64,000 nucleotides of DNA from Hydrogenoanaerobacterium saccharovorans (GCF_003814745.1 NZ_RKRD01000001.1:558001-622000), one strand, 5' to 3'. Shown: positions 48,824 to 58,052, counted from the first letter of the stretch. The notes: generated by a model from the sequence alone, not told the origin. Numbers and translations are program-made.

Positions 48824-49090
48824 ATGCTTGCAAAAGAAGAAAAAAGCGCATTAATTGCTGAAAACCGTTTGAACGAAAAAGACACAGGTTCGCCTGAGGT
48901 TCAGATTGCTATTCTCACCAAGAGAATTATCGACCTCACCGAGCATGCAAAAACCCATAAAAAAGACCACCACTCCAAACGTGGTTTGCTTAAAATGGTA
49001 GGTCACAGACGTAACCTGCTCAACTACTTGATGAAAAAGGATATCGAGCGTTACCGTGCCATTATTGCTAAACTCGGCATTCGTAAGTAA
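48824..49090 (+). CDS. rpsO: 30S ribosomal protein S15
   Basis: 88 residues, full length: EKDTGSPEVQIAILTKRIID, LTEHAKTHKKDHHSKRGLLK, MVGHRRNLLNYLMKKDIERY. Near-universal S15 pattern. ATG follows GAAAGAGGTATTACA. Has its own promoter, leader and terminator. Confidence 0.97.
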   Translation: MLAKEEKSALIAENRLNEKDTGSPEVQIAILTKRIIDLTEHAKTHKKDHHSKRGLLKMVGHRRNLLNYLMKKDIERYRAIIAKLGIRK

Positions 49091-49104
49091 TAAATGCAAA
49101 TTGG

Positions 49105-49130
49105 AAGGCAGATGGATTTTCATCTGCCTT
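49105..49130 (+). terminator. rpsO terminator
   Basis: AAGGCAGATG (49105-49114) pairs with CATCTGCCTT (49121-49130); short T-run before CGG. Confidence 0.75.
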
Positions 49131-49189
49131 TCGGTGCATATTTACGTATTAGCAAAATTCACAATTCTGCAAAGGGTATACCCCTTACA

Positions 49190-49325
49190 CAGGTGAAATA
49201 AAAAAATTAATAGCCCAGCTTCGGCTGCCAAAAGGTGATTTAGCAGTGAATCGGAGGCTCAAACAATCAGTTTGAACAGCGGATTTATTGCTAAACCCAA
49301 AAGCTGCCGGGGCGCGATGGAGGTA
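49190..49325 (+). promoter_or_regulatory. Structured pnp leader
   Basis: Visible helices: CAGC-TTCG-GCTG (49216-49227, UUCG tetraloop), TTTAGCA (49239-49245) with TGCTAAA (49289-49295), and inside it TCAAAC (49259-49264) with GTTTGA (49270-49275). GCTGCCGGGGC at 49303-49313 can pair with the first block. It may serve PNPase autocontrol. Confidence 0.4.
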
Positions 49326-49330
49326 GCAAA

Positions 49331-51451
49331 ATGTTTGAAAATTTTAAAGTATTCGAAACAGAATATGCCGGCAGAAAAATTAGTTTTGAAACCGGAAAAA
49401 TGTGTGCACTCTCCAACGGTTCTTGTCTCGTTCGCTATGGCGAAACAACCGTATTGTGCAACGTAACAGCAAGCAAACGCCCACGCGACGGTATAGACTT
49501 TTTCCCTCTTTCGGTAGATTATGAGGAAAAATTGTATTCTGTGGGTAAAATCCCCGGCTCGTTTTTGAAAAGAGAGGGCAGACCGTCCGACAAAGCCATC
49601 TTGGCTTCCCGTTGTGTCGACCGTCCCATTCGCCCTTTGTTCCCCAAAGATATGAGAAACGACTGTTCGGTTGTTATGACCGTGATGTCCGTTGATTCCG
49701 ATTGTTCGCCCGAACTTGCCGGTATGTTGGGGACATCCTTTGCAATCGCAATTTCTGATATTCCGTGGAACGGCCCGATTTCGGGTGTCAACATGGGGAT
49801 TGTAGACGGCAAAATTGTTATCAATCCCGATGCAGAGCAGCGCAAAGTATCTCAGATGGTAACAACTGTAGTATCTACCGATCAAAAAATCGTTATGATT
49901 GAATCCGGAGCAAACGAAATTGACGATGATACGATGCTCGAAGCAATCTTGATGGGCCATGAAGAGAATAAAAAAATGGTTGAGTTTATCAAAGGCGTTG
50001 CCGCTGAAATTGGTAAACCCAAGTTTGAGTTTGAGTCTCAAGAAGTTGATCACGACATGTTCGAGGCAATCAAAGAGTTTGCGATCGACCGCGTGAAAGC
50101 TGCGCTGGATACCGATGATAAGAACGAGAGAGATACCAACCTTGCTCCCATTGTCGATGACATCCATGCGAAATTTGACGAGCAGTACCCCGAAAAAACA
50201 GCGATGATTGATGAGTGTATCTATAAGCTGCAAAAATTCATCGTAAGAAGATGGCTGCTTGATGAGGGCAAACGTGTTGATGGAAGAGGTATTGATGAAA
50301 TCAGACCTTTGAACGCACAGGTTGGTTTGATACCGCGTGTACATGGTTCGGGTATGTTTACTCGTGGCCAAACACAGGTGCTTACCATTGCAACGCTCGG
50401 TCAGCTGCGCGATGCTCAGATACTTGACGGTATCGACGGTGAAGAAAATAAACGTTATATGCATCAGTATAACTTCCCTTCTTACTCGGTAGGTGAAACC
50501 AAACCTAGCAGAGGCCCCGGCAGACGTGAAATTGGTCACGGTGCACTTGCAGAAAGAGCACTCGAGCCTGTTTTGCCCTCTGTTGATGAGTTCCCCTATG
50601 CAATGCGTTTGGTTTCTGAGGTTCTTTCTTCCAATGGTTCTACCTCGCAGGGTTCCATCTGCGGTTCTACTTTGGCACTTATGGATGCGGGTGTTCCCAT
50701 CAAGGCACCTGTTGCCGGTATCTCCTGCGGGCTTATCACCGAGGGTGACCGTTGGATGACGATGGTAGATATTCAGGGCCTTGAGGACTTTTTCGGTGAT
50801 ATGGACTTTAAAGTTGGCGGTACACATAAAGGTATCACTGCCATCCAGATGGACCTTAAAATTGACGGCTTAACTCCGGAAATCGTCAAAGAGGCATTTG
50901 CAAAAACCCATGCAGCAAGAGACTATATCCTTAATGATATTATGCTGCCGGTCATATCAGCACCTCGTGAAGAGCTTTCTGAATATGCACCTAAGATGAT
51001 TTCCATTCAAATCCCTGTTGATAAGATTAGAGAAGTCATCGGCTCAGGCGGTAAAGTCATTCAAAAAATTTGTGCAGACTGCAATGTTAAAATTGATATT
51101 GATGATGACGGAAAAGTGTTTGTATCTTCCATCAATATGGCAGATTGCCGCCGTGCAATTCAAGTAATTGAAACCATTGCAATCGACCCTGAAGTGGGCG
51201 CAATTTACAAGGGTAAAGTTACAAGAATTATGAACTTTGGCGCATTTGTTGAAATTGCCCCGGGTAAAGAGGGCCTTTGCCATATCTCTAAGCTGGAAAA
51301 CAACCGTGTTGAAAAGGTAGAAGACGTTGTTTCGGTTGGCGATGAGATTGTGGTTATGGTAACCGAAATCGACCAACAGGGCAGAATCAACCTTTCCAGA
51401 AAAGATGCTATTGCAAAGCTGGAAGAAAAGAAAAAGGCTCAGCAGAACTAA
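49331..51451 (+). CDS. pnp: Polyribonucleotide nucleotidyltransferase (PNPase)
   Basis: 706 residues. First RNase PH domain (FETGKMCALSNGSCLVRYGE, then VDRPIRPLFPKDMRNDC), all-alpha linker, second RNase PH domain (TRGQTQVLTIATLG, VSEVLSSNGSTSQGSICGST, LMDAGVPIKAPVAGISCGLI, DIQGLEDFFGDMDFKVGGT), KH domain (IREVIGSGGKVIQKI) and S1 domain (VTRIMNFGAFVEIAPGKEGL). It degrades RNA 3' to 5' with phosphate. ATG follows GGAGGTAGCAAA. Confidence 0.97.
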   Translation: MFENFKVFETEYAGRKISFETGKMCALSNGSCLVRYGETTVLCNVTASKRPRDGIDFFPLSVDYEEKLYSVGKIPGSFLKREGRPSDKAILASRCVDRPIRPLFPKDMRNDCSVVMTVMSVDSDCSPELAGMLGTSFAIAISDIPWNGPISGVNMGIVDGKIVINPDAEQRKVSQMVTTVVSTDQKIVMIESGANEIDDDTMLEAILMGHEENKKMVEFIKGVAAEIGKPKFEFESQEVDHDMFEAIKEFAIDRVKAALDTDDKNERDTNLAPIVDDIHAKFDEQYPEKTAMIDECIYKLQKFIVRRWLLDEGKRVDGRGIDEIRPLNAQVGLIPRVHGSGMFTRGQTQVLTIATLGQLRDAQILDGIDGEENKRYMHQYNFPSYSVGETKPSRGPGRREIGHGALAERALEPVLPSVDEFPYAMRLVSEVLSSNGSTSQGSICGSTLALMDAGVPIKAPVAGISCGLITEGDRWMTMVDIQGLEDFFGDMDFKVGGTHKGITAIQMDLKIDGLTPEIVKEAFAKTHAARDYILNDIMLPVISAPREELSEYAPKMISIQIPVDKIREVIGSGGKVIQKICADCNVKIDIDDDGKVFVSSINMADCRRAIQVIETIAIDPEVGAIYKGKVTRIMNFGAFVEIAPGKEGLCHISKLENNRVEKVEDVVSVGDEIVVMVTEIDQQGRINLSRKDAIAKLEEKKKAQQN

Positions 51452-51465
51452 TAGAATAAACACAC

Positions 51466-51507
51466 AATGCATTCTTTGTTTTACACAGAGAATGCATTTT
51501 TTTATTT
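51466..51507 (+). terminator. pnp terminator
   Basis: AATGCATTCT (51466-51475) pairs with AGAATGCATT (51489-51498), then TTTTTTATTTTT. Confidence 0.85.
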
Positions 51508-51526
51508 TTCGTACATAAAAAGCCTA

Positions 51527-51554
51527 TTGAATTGAAAAAATGCTGTGTTATAAT
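51527..51554 (+). promoter_or_regulatory. Promoter of the coiled-coil gene
   Basis: TTGAAT (51527-51532), 16-bp spacer, TATAAT (51549-51554). Confidence 0.65.
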
Positions 51555-51615
51555 AAGGGCTACCAAACAAGTAGGCAGGCAAACGAAACTAGAAAAACAA
51601 AGGGTTGGTGATAAA

Positions 51616-52050
51616 ATGGAGGATACTTTTTCTACTTTGAAATCGATGTTGGCAGAAAACAACAGTATGATTCGTATGGATACTGAGGCAAGCCTGAAAG
51701 TGCTGAAACTGGAGCTTGATTCCAACCTCAAAGCACTGCGGCAGGATATGAATAACAATAATCGTGAACTGGTGCGCGAACTGCGTGAAATGACCAAAGA
51801 AGAATTAGAGGCAAATAACAATAGAATATCGCTGCTTTTGTGCGACAATAACCAGCGTATGTTTGATTATATCCAAATGAACAATCAAAAACTGTTCGAG
51901 TACATCGAACGCAATAATCGTGCCATTTCTTTGTTACTTACCGATGCACTAAAGAACAACAGCGACCGTTTATCGTATGAGATGCGCGAACTGCGGGACG
52001 AAGCAGAACGCAACAGTCATCAGATCAATTTGCTCAAACGTAAGGTTTAA
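51616..52050 (+). CDS. Small coiled-coil protein, function unknown
   Basis: 144 residues, almost wholly predicted helix: MEDTFSTLKSMLAENNSMIR, EASLKVLKLELDSNLKALRQ, RELVRELREMTKEELEANN, ending EAERNSHQINLLKRKV. Heptad leucines and repeated NN at helix ends suggest a long coiled coil. No signal peptide, membrane segment or catalytic motif. I chose the ATG at 51616 because the promoter at 51527-51554 puts the start point after the longer TTG reading; GGGTTGGTG lies before the ATG. Flanked by terminators, so it is a single-gene unit. I do not recognise the family. Confidence 0.7.
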   Translation: MEDTFSTLKSMLAENNSMIRMDTEASLKVLKLELDSNLKALRQDMNNNNRELVRELREMTKEELEANNNRISLLLCDNNQRMFDYIQMNNQKLFEYIERNNRAISLLLTDALKNNSDRLSYEMRELRDEAERNSHQINLLKRKV

Positions 52051-52101
52051 TAAAAAAGGCTGTAGCTGTTTACTTATAATCCAATCAACAAACTGAATAA
52101 C

Positions 52102-52132
52102 AAAAGCAGAGGGCACGCTCCTCTGCTTTTTT
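52102..52132 (+). terminator. Terminator of the coiled-coil gene
   Basis: AAAAGCAGAGG (52102-52112) pairs with CCTCTGCTTTT (52120-52130), T-run after. Confidence 0.85.
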
Positions 52133-52169
52133 AGCGTCAACCAAGAGAAGATATTTGCTACGTTGCCAC

Positions 52170-52198
52170 TTGACGTGAGCAGAAAAAAGCTGTATACT
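52170..52198 (+). promoter_or_regulatory. Promoter of the TrpXYZ-like transporter operon
   Basis: TTGACG (52170-52175), 17-bp spacer, TATACT (52193-52198). A small dyad TAACGC-TTT-GCGTTA follows in the leader. No T-box is seen. Confidence 0.7.
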
Positions 52199-52275
52199 TT
52201 AATCACTAACCAATTTAAAGCATTAACGCTTTGCGTTATTAAAGCGCTAGCACCCTTGGGAGGAAGAATAATAAT

Positions 52276-53319
52276 ATGAAAAAGCTTTTGACAGTTTTAT
52301 TGGCAGCTTCTATGGTACTAAGTATGGCAGCCTGCGGCAGCACAGGCAATTCTTCGGTTGCTTCTTCTGCAGGTTCCCAATCTACAGCAGGAGAAAGTGC
52401 CCCCGCAGATAAAGTTTATAAAATAGGCATTGTTCAGTTGATAGAGCATGATGCACTGGATGCCGCATATCAAGGTTTTGTAGACGCAATGAAAGAAGCC
52501 GGGTATGAAGATGGCAAAAACCTCAAGATCGATTATCAAAACGCACAGGGCGAGCAGGCAAACTGCGTTACGATTGCAGATAAATTGGTCAATGACAAAA
52601 ACGATTTGATTTTGGCAATTGCAACCCCCGCAGCACAGGCTGTTGCAAACAAAACAAAAGATATCCCTATTTTGGTTACTGCGGTTACCGACCCGGCAGA
52701 TGCAAAACTGGTTGCCTCCAATCAGGCACCGGGCGGCAATGTGTCAGGTACTTCCGACTTAAACCCGATTAAAGAGCAAATGGGGCTGCTAAAAGAGCTG
52801 GTACCCAATGCAAAAAAAGTGGGTATCCTCTATAGTTCCAGCGAGGCGAACTCTCTGTTTCAGGCAAATCTTGCAAAACAAGAGTTGAAAGCACTCGGAC
52901 TTGAAGGTGTAGATTTTACTGTATCCAACTCAAACGAAATCCAGCAGGTGGCGCAGTCTATGGTTGGTAAGGTAGATGCAATTTACACTCCAACCGATAA
53001 CATCATTGCATCCGGCATGGCAACCGTTACCATGGTAGCAAACCCTGCAAAGCTACCTGTCATCGGTGCAGAGGGCGCTTTGGTAGAAAAAGGTGCGCTT
53101 GCAACCTATGGTTTGAGCTACTATAACCTTGGTAAACAAACCGCAGCCATGGCGGTAAAAATTTTGGCAGAGGGCGCAAAACCTGCCGATATGCCGATTG
53201 AATATCTTAAAGAAACAGAGCTTCTCATCAATAAATCAACAGCCGAAGCAATTGGTATTGCAATCCCGCAGGCACTTGCAGATAAAGCCAAAATGGTAGA
53301 AACGGCTGGCGTAAAATAA
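52276..53319 (+). CDS. ABC transporter substrate-binding lipoprotein, TrpX-like
   Basis: 347 residues. Lipoprotein signal MKKLLTVLLAASMVLSMAA then Cys, Ser/Ala linker, then the ABC_sub_bind fold: YKIGIVQLIEHDALDAAYQG, FVDAMKEAGYEDGKNLKI, LILAIATPAAQAVANKTKDI, PILVTAVTDPADAKLV. This family serves tryptophan/tyrosine or related transporters. ATG follows GGGAGGAAGAATAAT. The permease and ATPase genes follow. Confidence 0.9.
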   Translation: MKKLLTVLLAASMVLSMAACGSTGNSSVASSAGSQSTAGESAPADKVYKIGIVQLIEHDALDAAYQGFVDAMKEAGYEDGKNLKIDYQNAQGEQANCVTIADKLVNDKNDLILAIATPAAQAVANKTKDIPILVTAVTDPADAKLVASNQAPGGNVSGTSDLNPIKEQMGLLKELVPNAKKVGILYSSSEANSLFQANLAKQELKALGLEGVDFTVSNSNEIQQVAQSMVGKVDAIYTPTDNIIASGMATVTMVANPAKLPVIGAEGALVEKGALATYGLSYYNLGKQTAAMAVKILAEGAKPADMPIEYLKETELLINKSTAEAIGIAIPQALADKAKMVETAGVK

Positions 53320-53355
53320 AATTTTATAGTTTTATTTATCTATTACACCGCATTT

Positions 53356-53397
53356 ATCTACAGTGACAGAAGTTTTATGGCATCTGTCGCTGTAGAT
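53356..53397 (+). other. Hairpin between binding protein and permease genes
   Basis: ATCTACAGTGACAGA (53356-53370) pairs with TCTGTCGCTGTAGAT (53383-53397) with one mismatch. No T-run follows, so it probably shields the binding-protein mRNA or reduces downstream expression. Confidence 0.55.
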
Positions 53398-53481
53398 TAT
53401 TGCATTTTACAGCGAATTCTTACTTACATTTGTACAAGCAAACCACTTCGCTAATGTATATTTTAGGAGGAACAGGGTTTT

Positions 53482-54405
53482 ATGACAATAATACAAAGCT
53501 TGCTGCTGATGGTTTTTGGTGCGATATCACAGGGTGTGCTGTGGGGCATTATGACGTTGGGAGTATACATAACTTATAAGGTGTTGGATTATGCCGATTT
53601 AACCGTTGACGGGAGCTTTGCAACGGGCGGTGCGGTAAGCGCTGTTTTGGTTGTGAATGGCGTGAATCCGTTCTTATCGATGCTGTTCGCGTTGATAGCA
53701 GGATGCATTGCAGGTTGTGCAACGGGAATTCTTCATACAAAACTAAAGATTCCTGCAATCCTATCCGGTATTTTGTCGCAGCTTGCATTGTATTCCATCA
53801 ACATTCGCATTATGGGCAAGCCCAATACGCCTTTGCTTGGTGTAAACACGGTTGTATCTGAGATTAAAAAATGGTTCCCCTCATTTTCGGATAACACAAT
53901 AGCACTTTTGCTGGGGGTAATTGTAACTACAGTGGTTATTGCAGTAATGTACTGGCTGTTTGGTACCGAGATAGGCTGCTGTATACGTGCAACGGGCAAC
54001 AACGAATATATGGTGCGTGCACTTGGCGGCAATACCGATGCAATGAAAATTATAGGGCTTATGCTCTCCAACGGGATTGTTGCGCTGTCGGGGGCAATGG
54101 TATCTCAAACCCAAGGCTATGCGGATGTGAGTATGGGCATTGGTGCCATTGTGATGGGGCTTGCATCGGTCATCATCGGTGAAGTGATGATGGGCAAACG
54201 CTTTAACTTTGCATACAAGCTTGCATCGGTAGTGATTGGTTCGATTGTATACCGTATCATTATTGCGGTTGTACTGCATTTTGGTATGAACACTACCGAC
54301 CTTAAGCTGCTTACCGCTGTTATCGTTGCTATAGCACTGTCTGTACCGGTATTCAAAAGCAAATTTCAAATCGGTAAATTCTCGCCAAAACAGGCAGTAA
54401 AATAA
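53482..54405 (+). CDS. ABC transporter permease, TrpY-like
   Basis: 307 residues, eight or so membrane segments. The pattern GVLWGIMTLGVYITYKVLDY, ADLTVDGSFATGGAVSAVLV, and later GCCIRATGNNEYMVRALGGN is typical of branched-chain-type permeases that pair with the PF04392 binding proteins. ATG follows AGGAGGAACAGGGTTTT. Lies between the binding-protein and ATPase genes. Confidence 0.9.
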   Translation: MTIIQSLLLMVFGAISQGVLWGIMTLGVYITYKVLDYADLTVDGSFATGGAVSAVLVVNGVNPFLSMLFALIAGCIAGCATGILHTKLKIPAILSGILSQLALYSINIRIMGKPNTPLLGVNTVVSEIKKWFPSFSDNTIALLLGVIVTTVVIAVMYWLFGTEIGCCIRATGNNEYMVRALGGNTDAMKIIGLMLSNGIVALSGAMVSQTQGYADVSMGIGAIVMGLASVIIGEVMMGKRFNFAYKLASVVIGSIVYRIIIAVVLHFGMNTTDLKLLTAVIVAIALSVPVFKSKFQIGKFSPKQAVK

Positions 54406-54421
54406 GAAAGGAGCGGGTAAA

Positions 54422-55216
54422 ATGCTAACGCTTACCAATGTATCAAAAACGTTTAATGCAAACACCATCAATGAAAAAACAGCACTGAACAGCGTAGACC
54501 TGCACCTTAAACCGGGTGATTTTGTAACGGTTATCGGCGGAAATGGGGCAGGTAAATCTACTTTGCTTAACCTCACAGCGGGGGTGTACCCTTGCGATAA
54601 AGGCTTGATTATGTTGGACAACATTAACATTACCAAACTGCCGGAGTATAAGCGCGCAGCTTTGCTGGGGCGTGTATTTCAAGACCCAATGATGGGAACT
54701 GCCGCGGATATGGGCATTGAAGAAAACCTTGCTATGGCATTTCGGCGCGGTAAAAAACGTGGTTTGCGCTGGGGTATTTCTAAAGCAGAACGCGAAATTT
54801 ACATGGAGAGGCTGAAAATGCTCGACCTCGGGTTGGAAAGCCGCCTGAGCTCTAAAGTGGGGCTGCTTTCGGGCGGGCAGCGGCAGGCGCTTACCCTGTT
54901 GATGGCTACACTGCAAAAGCCCAAACTGCTGCTGTTGGATGAGCACACCGCGGCACTTGACCCCAAAACCGCACGCAAAGTACTCGAGCTTACCGAACAG
55001 ATTGTTGCGAAAGACAACCTTACAACGTTGATGGTTACCCATAACATGAAGGATGCCATCCGCCTTGGTAACCGGTTAATCATGATGCATGAAGGCAGAA
55101 TCATTTTTGATATTGAAGGGGAAGAAAAGAAAAACCTTCATGTAAAAGATTTGCTTGAGAAGTTTGAAACGGTAAGCGGTGACGAGTTTGCCAACGACAG
55201 AATGATGCTTGCTTAA
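54422..55216 (+). CDS. ABC transporter ATP-binding protein, TrpZ-like
   Basis: 264 residues: Walker A GGNGAGKSTLLNLTAG, Q-loop GRVFQDPMMG, signature LLSGGQRQALTLLMA, Walker B LLLLDEHTAALDPKTA and switch His in MVTHNMKD. Drives the transporter with the preceding permease. ATG behind AGGAGCGGGTAAA. Confidence 0.95.
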   Translation: MLTLTNVSKTFNANTINEKTALNSVDLHLKPGDFVTVIGGNGAGKSTLLNLTAGVYPCDKGLIMLDNINITKLPEYKRAALLGRVFQDPMMGTAADMGIEENLAMAFRRGKKRGLRWGISKAEREIYMERLKMLDLGLESRLSSKVGLLSGGQRQALTLLMATLQKPKLLLLDEHTAALDPKTARKVLELTEQIVAKDNLTTLMVTHNMKDAIRLGNRLIMMHEGRIIFDIEGEEKKNLHVKDLLEKFETVSGDEFANDRMMLA

Positions 55217-55244
55217 GAAACATTTTTGATATGCTACGTAAAGC

Positions 55245-55285
55245 AAAAAAGAGTGACGCATACTTAGTGTGCATCACTCTTTTTT
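55245..55285. terminator. Bidirectional terminator between convergent operons
   Basis: AAAAAAGAGTGACGCA (55245-55260) pairs with TGCATCACTCTTTTTT (55270-55285), one mismatch. It ends two bases before the mnmA stop. Confidence 0.85.
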
Positions 55286-55286
55286 A

Positions 55287-56351
55287 TTATATTTGTTCTG
55301 TAATGTATCCGCCGCCCACAACGCAATCGCCGTGGTACCACACCACGCTTTGCCCCGGTGCGGGCGCACGCTGCGGGGTATCGAACAATACCCGCGCATT
55401 GCCATTCGGCAATAGGGTAACGGTGGCAGGTGCCTCTTTTGCAACCGAACGTATCTTTACACCAAGGTGCATGGTATCGGCAAGAATAGGGTGAGGGTGA
55501 ACAACACAGCTGTGCAGCAGCACTCCGTTTGCATATTCCTCCCCCGAATCTGCAAGGTAAATGCGGTTGGTTTCGGCATCAATGCTTTTAATAAACACGG
55601 GGCGCCCCAAAGCAATGCCAAGCCCTTTGCGCTGCCCCACCGTATAATGTAAAATCCCTTTGTGTTTGCCGCAGGGTATGCCGTCGGGTGCAATAAAATC
55701 GCCCGCGGGTAACTTGCCCAACAAGTTTTCGATGTATGCGGGGTAGTCATTGTCGGGGATAAAGCAGATTTCCTGGCTGTCCGGTTTCGAGGCGCAGGGT
55801 AGCTTCGCTTCCGACGCAATGGCGCGAACCTCATCCTTGGTGAGATGCTGCAAGGGCAAAAGCAGGCGAGACAGCACATTCTGCCCCAAACGATAGAGCA
55901 TGTAGCTTTGGTCGCGAGGGAGAAAATCTGATTTTTTGAGCAGATAACGTTCGCTGCCTTCGGCTGTAATACACTGTACCGAAGCATAGTGCCCTGTGGC
56001 AATGTAGTCAAAGCCCAGTTCATCAGCCACTTTGAGTATAAAGTGGAATTTAGTAGAGGGGTTACACATCACACAGGGGTTGGGTGTTCTGCCCATACGG
56101 TATTCTTCACAAAAGGGCAGTATTACATTTTGCAAAAAAGCTTTGTGCTCTGTTACCACATGTAGTTTTATATTCAAGAGGTGGGCAGTTTGCTGTGCTG
56201 CTTCAACCGTTGGTGCGGCGGCAGGAAAAAGATCGAGCACCACAGCCTCAACGGTATAACCTGCTTTTTGCAGCAAATAAACACAAGCGGAGGAGTCAAC
56301 TCCTCCGCTTAATGCAACAAGTACTCTTTTGCCGTTAGTGTTCACAGGCAT
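55287..56351 (-). CDS. mnmA: tRNA-specific 2-thiouridylase MnmA
   Basis: 354 residues. PP-loop ATPase RVLVALSGGVDSSACVYLLQ, catalytic Cys in RMGRTPNPCVMCN and the second Cys in SKPDSQEICFIPDNDY; GILHYTVGQRKGLGIALGRP is the central-domain signature. It puts sulfur on U34 of Lys, Glu and Gln tRNAs with sulfur from IscS. The ATG at 56351 overlaps the iscU end by 17 nt; a GTG four codons later is also possible. Third gene of iscS-iscU-mnmA. Confidence 0.93.
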   Translation of the reverse strand: MPVNTNGKRVLVALSGGVDSSACVYLLQKAGYTVEAVVLDLFPAAAPTVEAAQQTAHLLNIKLHVVTEHKAFLQNVILPFCEEYRMGRTPNPCVMCNPSTKFHFILKVADELGFDYIATGHYASVQCITAEGSERYLLKKSDFLPRDQSYMLYRLGQNVLSRLLLPLQHLTKDEVRAIASEAKLPCASKPDSQEICFIPDNDYPAYIENLLGKLPAGDFIAPDGIPCGKHKGILHYTVGQRKGLGIALGRPVFIKSIDAETNRIYLADSGEEYANGVLLHSCVVHPHPILADTMHLGVKIRSVAKEAPATVTLLPNGNARVLFDTPQRAPAPGQSVVWYHGDCVVGGGYITEQI

Positions 56352-56766
56352 GGCAGTCACCAATTTCGCCTACGATCGGAGTGGGGTCAACACCCAATCT
56401 GGTATAATAATCGGAGATTGCCGCGCGCACTGCCTGCTCGGCAAGTACCGAGCAATGGATTTTTACCGGAGGCAGCCCCTCAAGAGCTTCAACCACCGCT
56501 TTGTTGGTAAGCTTGAGTGCATCCTCGATGGTTTTGCCTTTAATCATTTCGGTTGCCATAGAGCTGGTAGCAATTGCAGCGCCGCAGCCGAACGTTTTAA
56601 ATTTTACGTCGGTAATGACGCCCTTGTCCACTTTAATGTACATTTTCATAATATCACCGCATTTTGCGTTGCCCACTTCGCCAACTCCGTTGGCATCTGT
56701 AAGCTCGCCTACGTTACGCGGATTGCTGAAATGATCCATTACCCTGTCGCTATATAACATTGCCAT
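56335..56766 (-). CDS. iscU: Fe-S cluster scaffold protein IscU/NifU
   Basis: 143 residues: YSDRVMDHFSNPRNVGELTD, GEVGNAKCGDIMKMYIKVD, FKTFGCGAAIATSSMATEMI and LPPVKIHCSVLAEQAVRAAI. The three cluster-ligand Cys (NAKC, FGC, IHC) are present. ATG follows AAAGGAACAAAACAT. It partners with IscS, encoded just upstream. Confidence 0.95.
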   Translation of the reverse strand: MAMLYSDRVMDHFSNPRNVGELTDANGVGEVGNAKCGDIMKMYIKVDKGVITDVKFKTFGCGAAIATSSMATEMIKGKTIEDALKLTNKAVVEALEGLPPVKIHCSVLAEQAVRAAISDYYTRLGVDPTPIVGEIGDCHACEH

Positions 56767-56867
56767 ATGTTTTGTTCCTTTCTTACTATCTTGCCACTGT
56801 ACCGTTTAGTATCATAATATAGCAAGCTGTGTTAATCTATTTACAAATTATTGGTAAATTTCATTTT

Positions 56868-58052
56868 TTAGCTGTACGCTATGATTTTTTCCCATAATGG
56901 GGACATTGCTCTGATTTTATCCACAACTTGCGGAATTACCGAGAGCATGTAGTCGACATCCTCATCGGTGGTTTCATCGCTTAGCGAAAGCCTCAACGAG
57001 CCGTGTGCAATTTCTGCGGGCAACCCGATGGAGAGCAGAACATGGCTAGGGTCAAGCGAACCGGAGGTGCATGCCGAACCGGAAGAAGCACAAATCCCAT
57101 TGGCATCCAAGGTGAGCAGCAACGCTTCGCCCTCAACACCTTCAAACGAAATGTTCACGTTGCCGGCAAGACGTTTTTCACGGTCACCGTTAAGGCGCGA
57201 ATGCGATATTGTAAGCAGGCCGTCAATCAGGCGGTTGCGCATCACACGCAGCCTTGCAGTGCGCTCGGGCAAGGTGGCAATTGCATTGGTAATGGCTACG
57301 CCCAGCCCAACAATACCCGCAACATTTTCTGTACCTGCACGTTTGCCGCTTTCCTGTCCGCCGCCGTCAATCAAGTTGGGCAAAACAATCCCTCTGCGGC
57401 AATACATTGCACCCACACCCTTAGCCCCGTGGATTTTATGCGCCGAAAGCGAGAGCATATCAATATTCTGCTCTTTTACGTTTATGGGTACATTGCCAAC
57501 GGCTTGTACCGCGTCGGTATGGAACAATACCTTCTTTTCTTTGCAGACAGCACCAATTTCAGCAATAGGCTGAATCGTACCAATTTCATTGTTCGCATAC
57601 ATAATTGACACAAGTGCGGTATCTTCACGGATTGCATTTTTTATATCTTCTACGCTTACCAAACCCTGATCGCTAACGGGAACATAGGTGATTTCAAAGC
57701 CTTCTTTGCGTAAAGTTTCGCAGGTGTGCAGTACGGCATGGTGTTCAAACACCGAGGTAATAATGTGCTTTTTGCCCTTCGCCGCAAGCGAATGCGCCAC
57801 ACCTTTAATCACCCAGTTGTCTGCCTCTGAGCCGCCGGAGGTAAAGAAAATCTCTCTTGGCTCTGCACCAAGAGCGGTAGCCACCTGCTCGCGAGCCTTG
57901 TTCAATGCACGAGCCGATTCATCGCCTTTACGGTAGATGCTGGATGCATTGCCGTAGCCCTCTTTCAGCCATGGTACCATCGCATCAAAAACAGCATCCG
58001 AAATTTTAGTGGTTGCCGCATTATCTGCGTAAACAAATCTTTTTTCTGCCAT
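56868..58052 (-). CDS. iscS: Cysteine desulfurase IscS/NifS
   Basis: 394 residues. YADNAATTKISDAVFDAM at the start, PLP Lys in SLSAHKIHGAKGVGAMYCRR, catalytic Cys in CASSGSACTSGSLDPSHVL, with GSEADNWVIKGVA and YANNEIGTIQPI. Gives sulfur from cysteine to IscU clusters and, through MnmA, to tRNA. ATG behind GGTGGAGGACAATT. Promoter at 58117-58145. Unlike many Firmicutes, no iscR precedes it in the window. Confidence 0.96.
   Translation of the reverse strand: MAEKRFVYADNAATTKISDAVFDAMVPWLKEGYGNASSIYRKGDESARALNKAREQVATALGAEPREIFFTSGGSEADNWVIKGVAHSLAAKGKKHIITSVFEHHAVLHTCETLRKEGFEITYVPVSDQGLVSVEDIKNAIREDTALVSIMYANNEIGTIQPIAEIGAVCKEKKVLFHTDAVQAVGNVPINVKEQNIDMLSLSAHKIHGAKGVGAMYCRRGIVLPNLIDGGGQESGKRAGTENVAGIVGLGVAITNAIATLPERTARLRVMRNRLIDGLLTISHSRLNGDREKRLAGNVNISFEGVEGEALLLTLDANGICASSGSACTSGSLDPSHVLLSIGLPAEIAHGSLRLSLSDETTDEDVDYMLSVIPQVVDKIRAMSPLWEKIIAYS

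Noticed and set aside
49259..50827. 522-codon minus-strand ORF opposite pnp
   Set aside because: Shadow of the highly biased pnp gene; rich in His/Cys/Phe, no start site, no family pattern.
52199..52275. T-box leader for the TrpX-like transporter
   Set aside because: The leader after the promoter is under 75 nt and has no specifier loop or T-box sequence.
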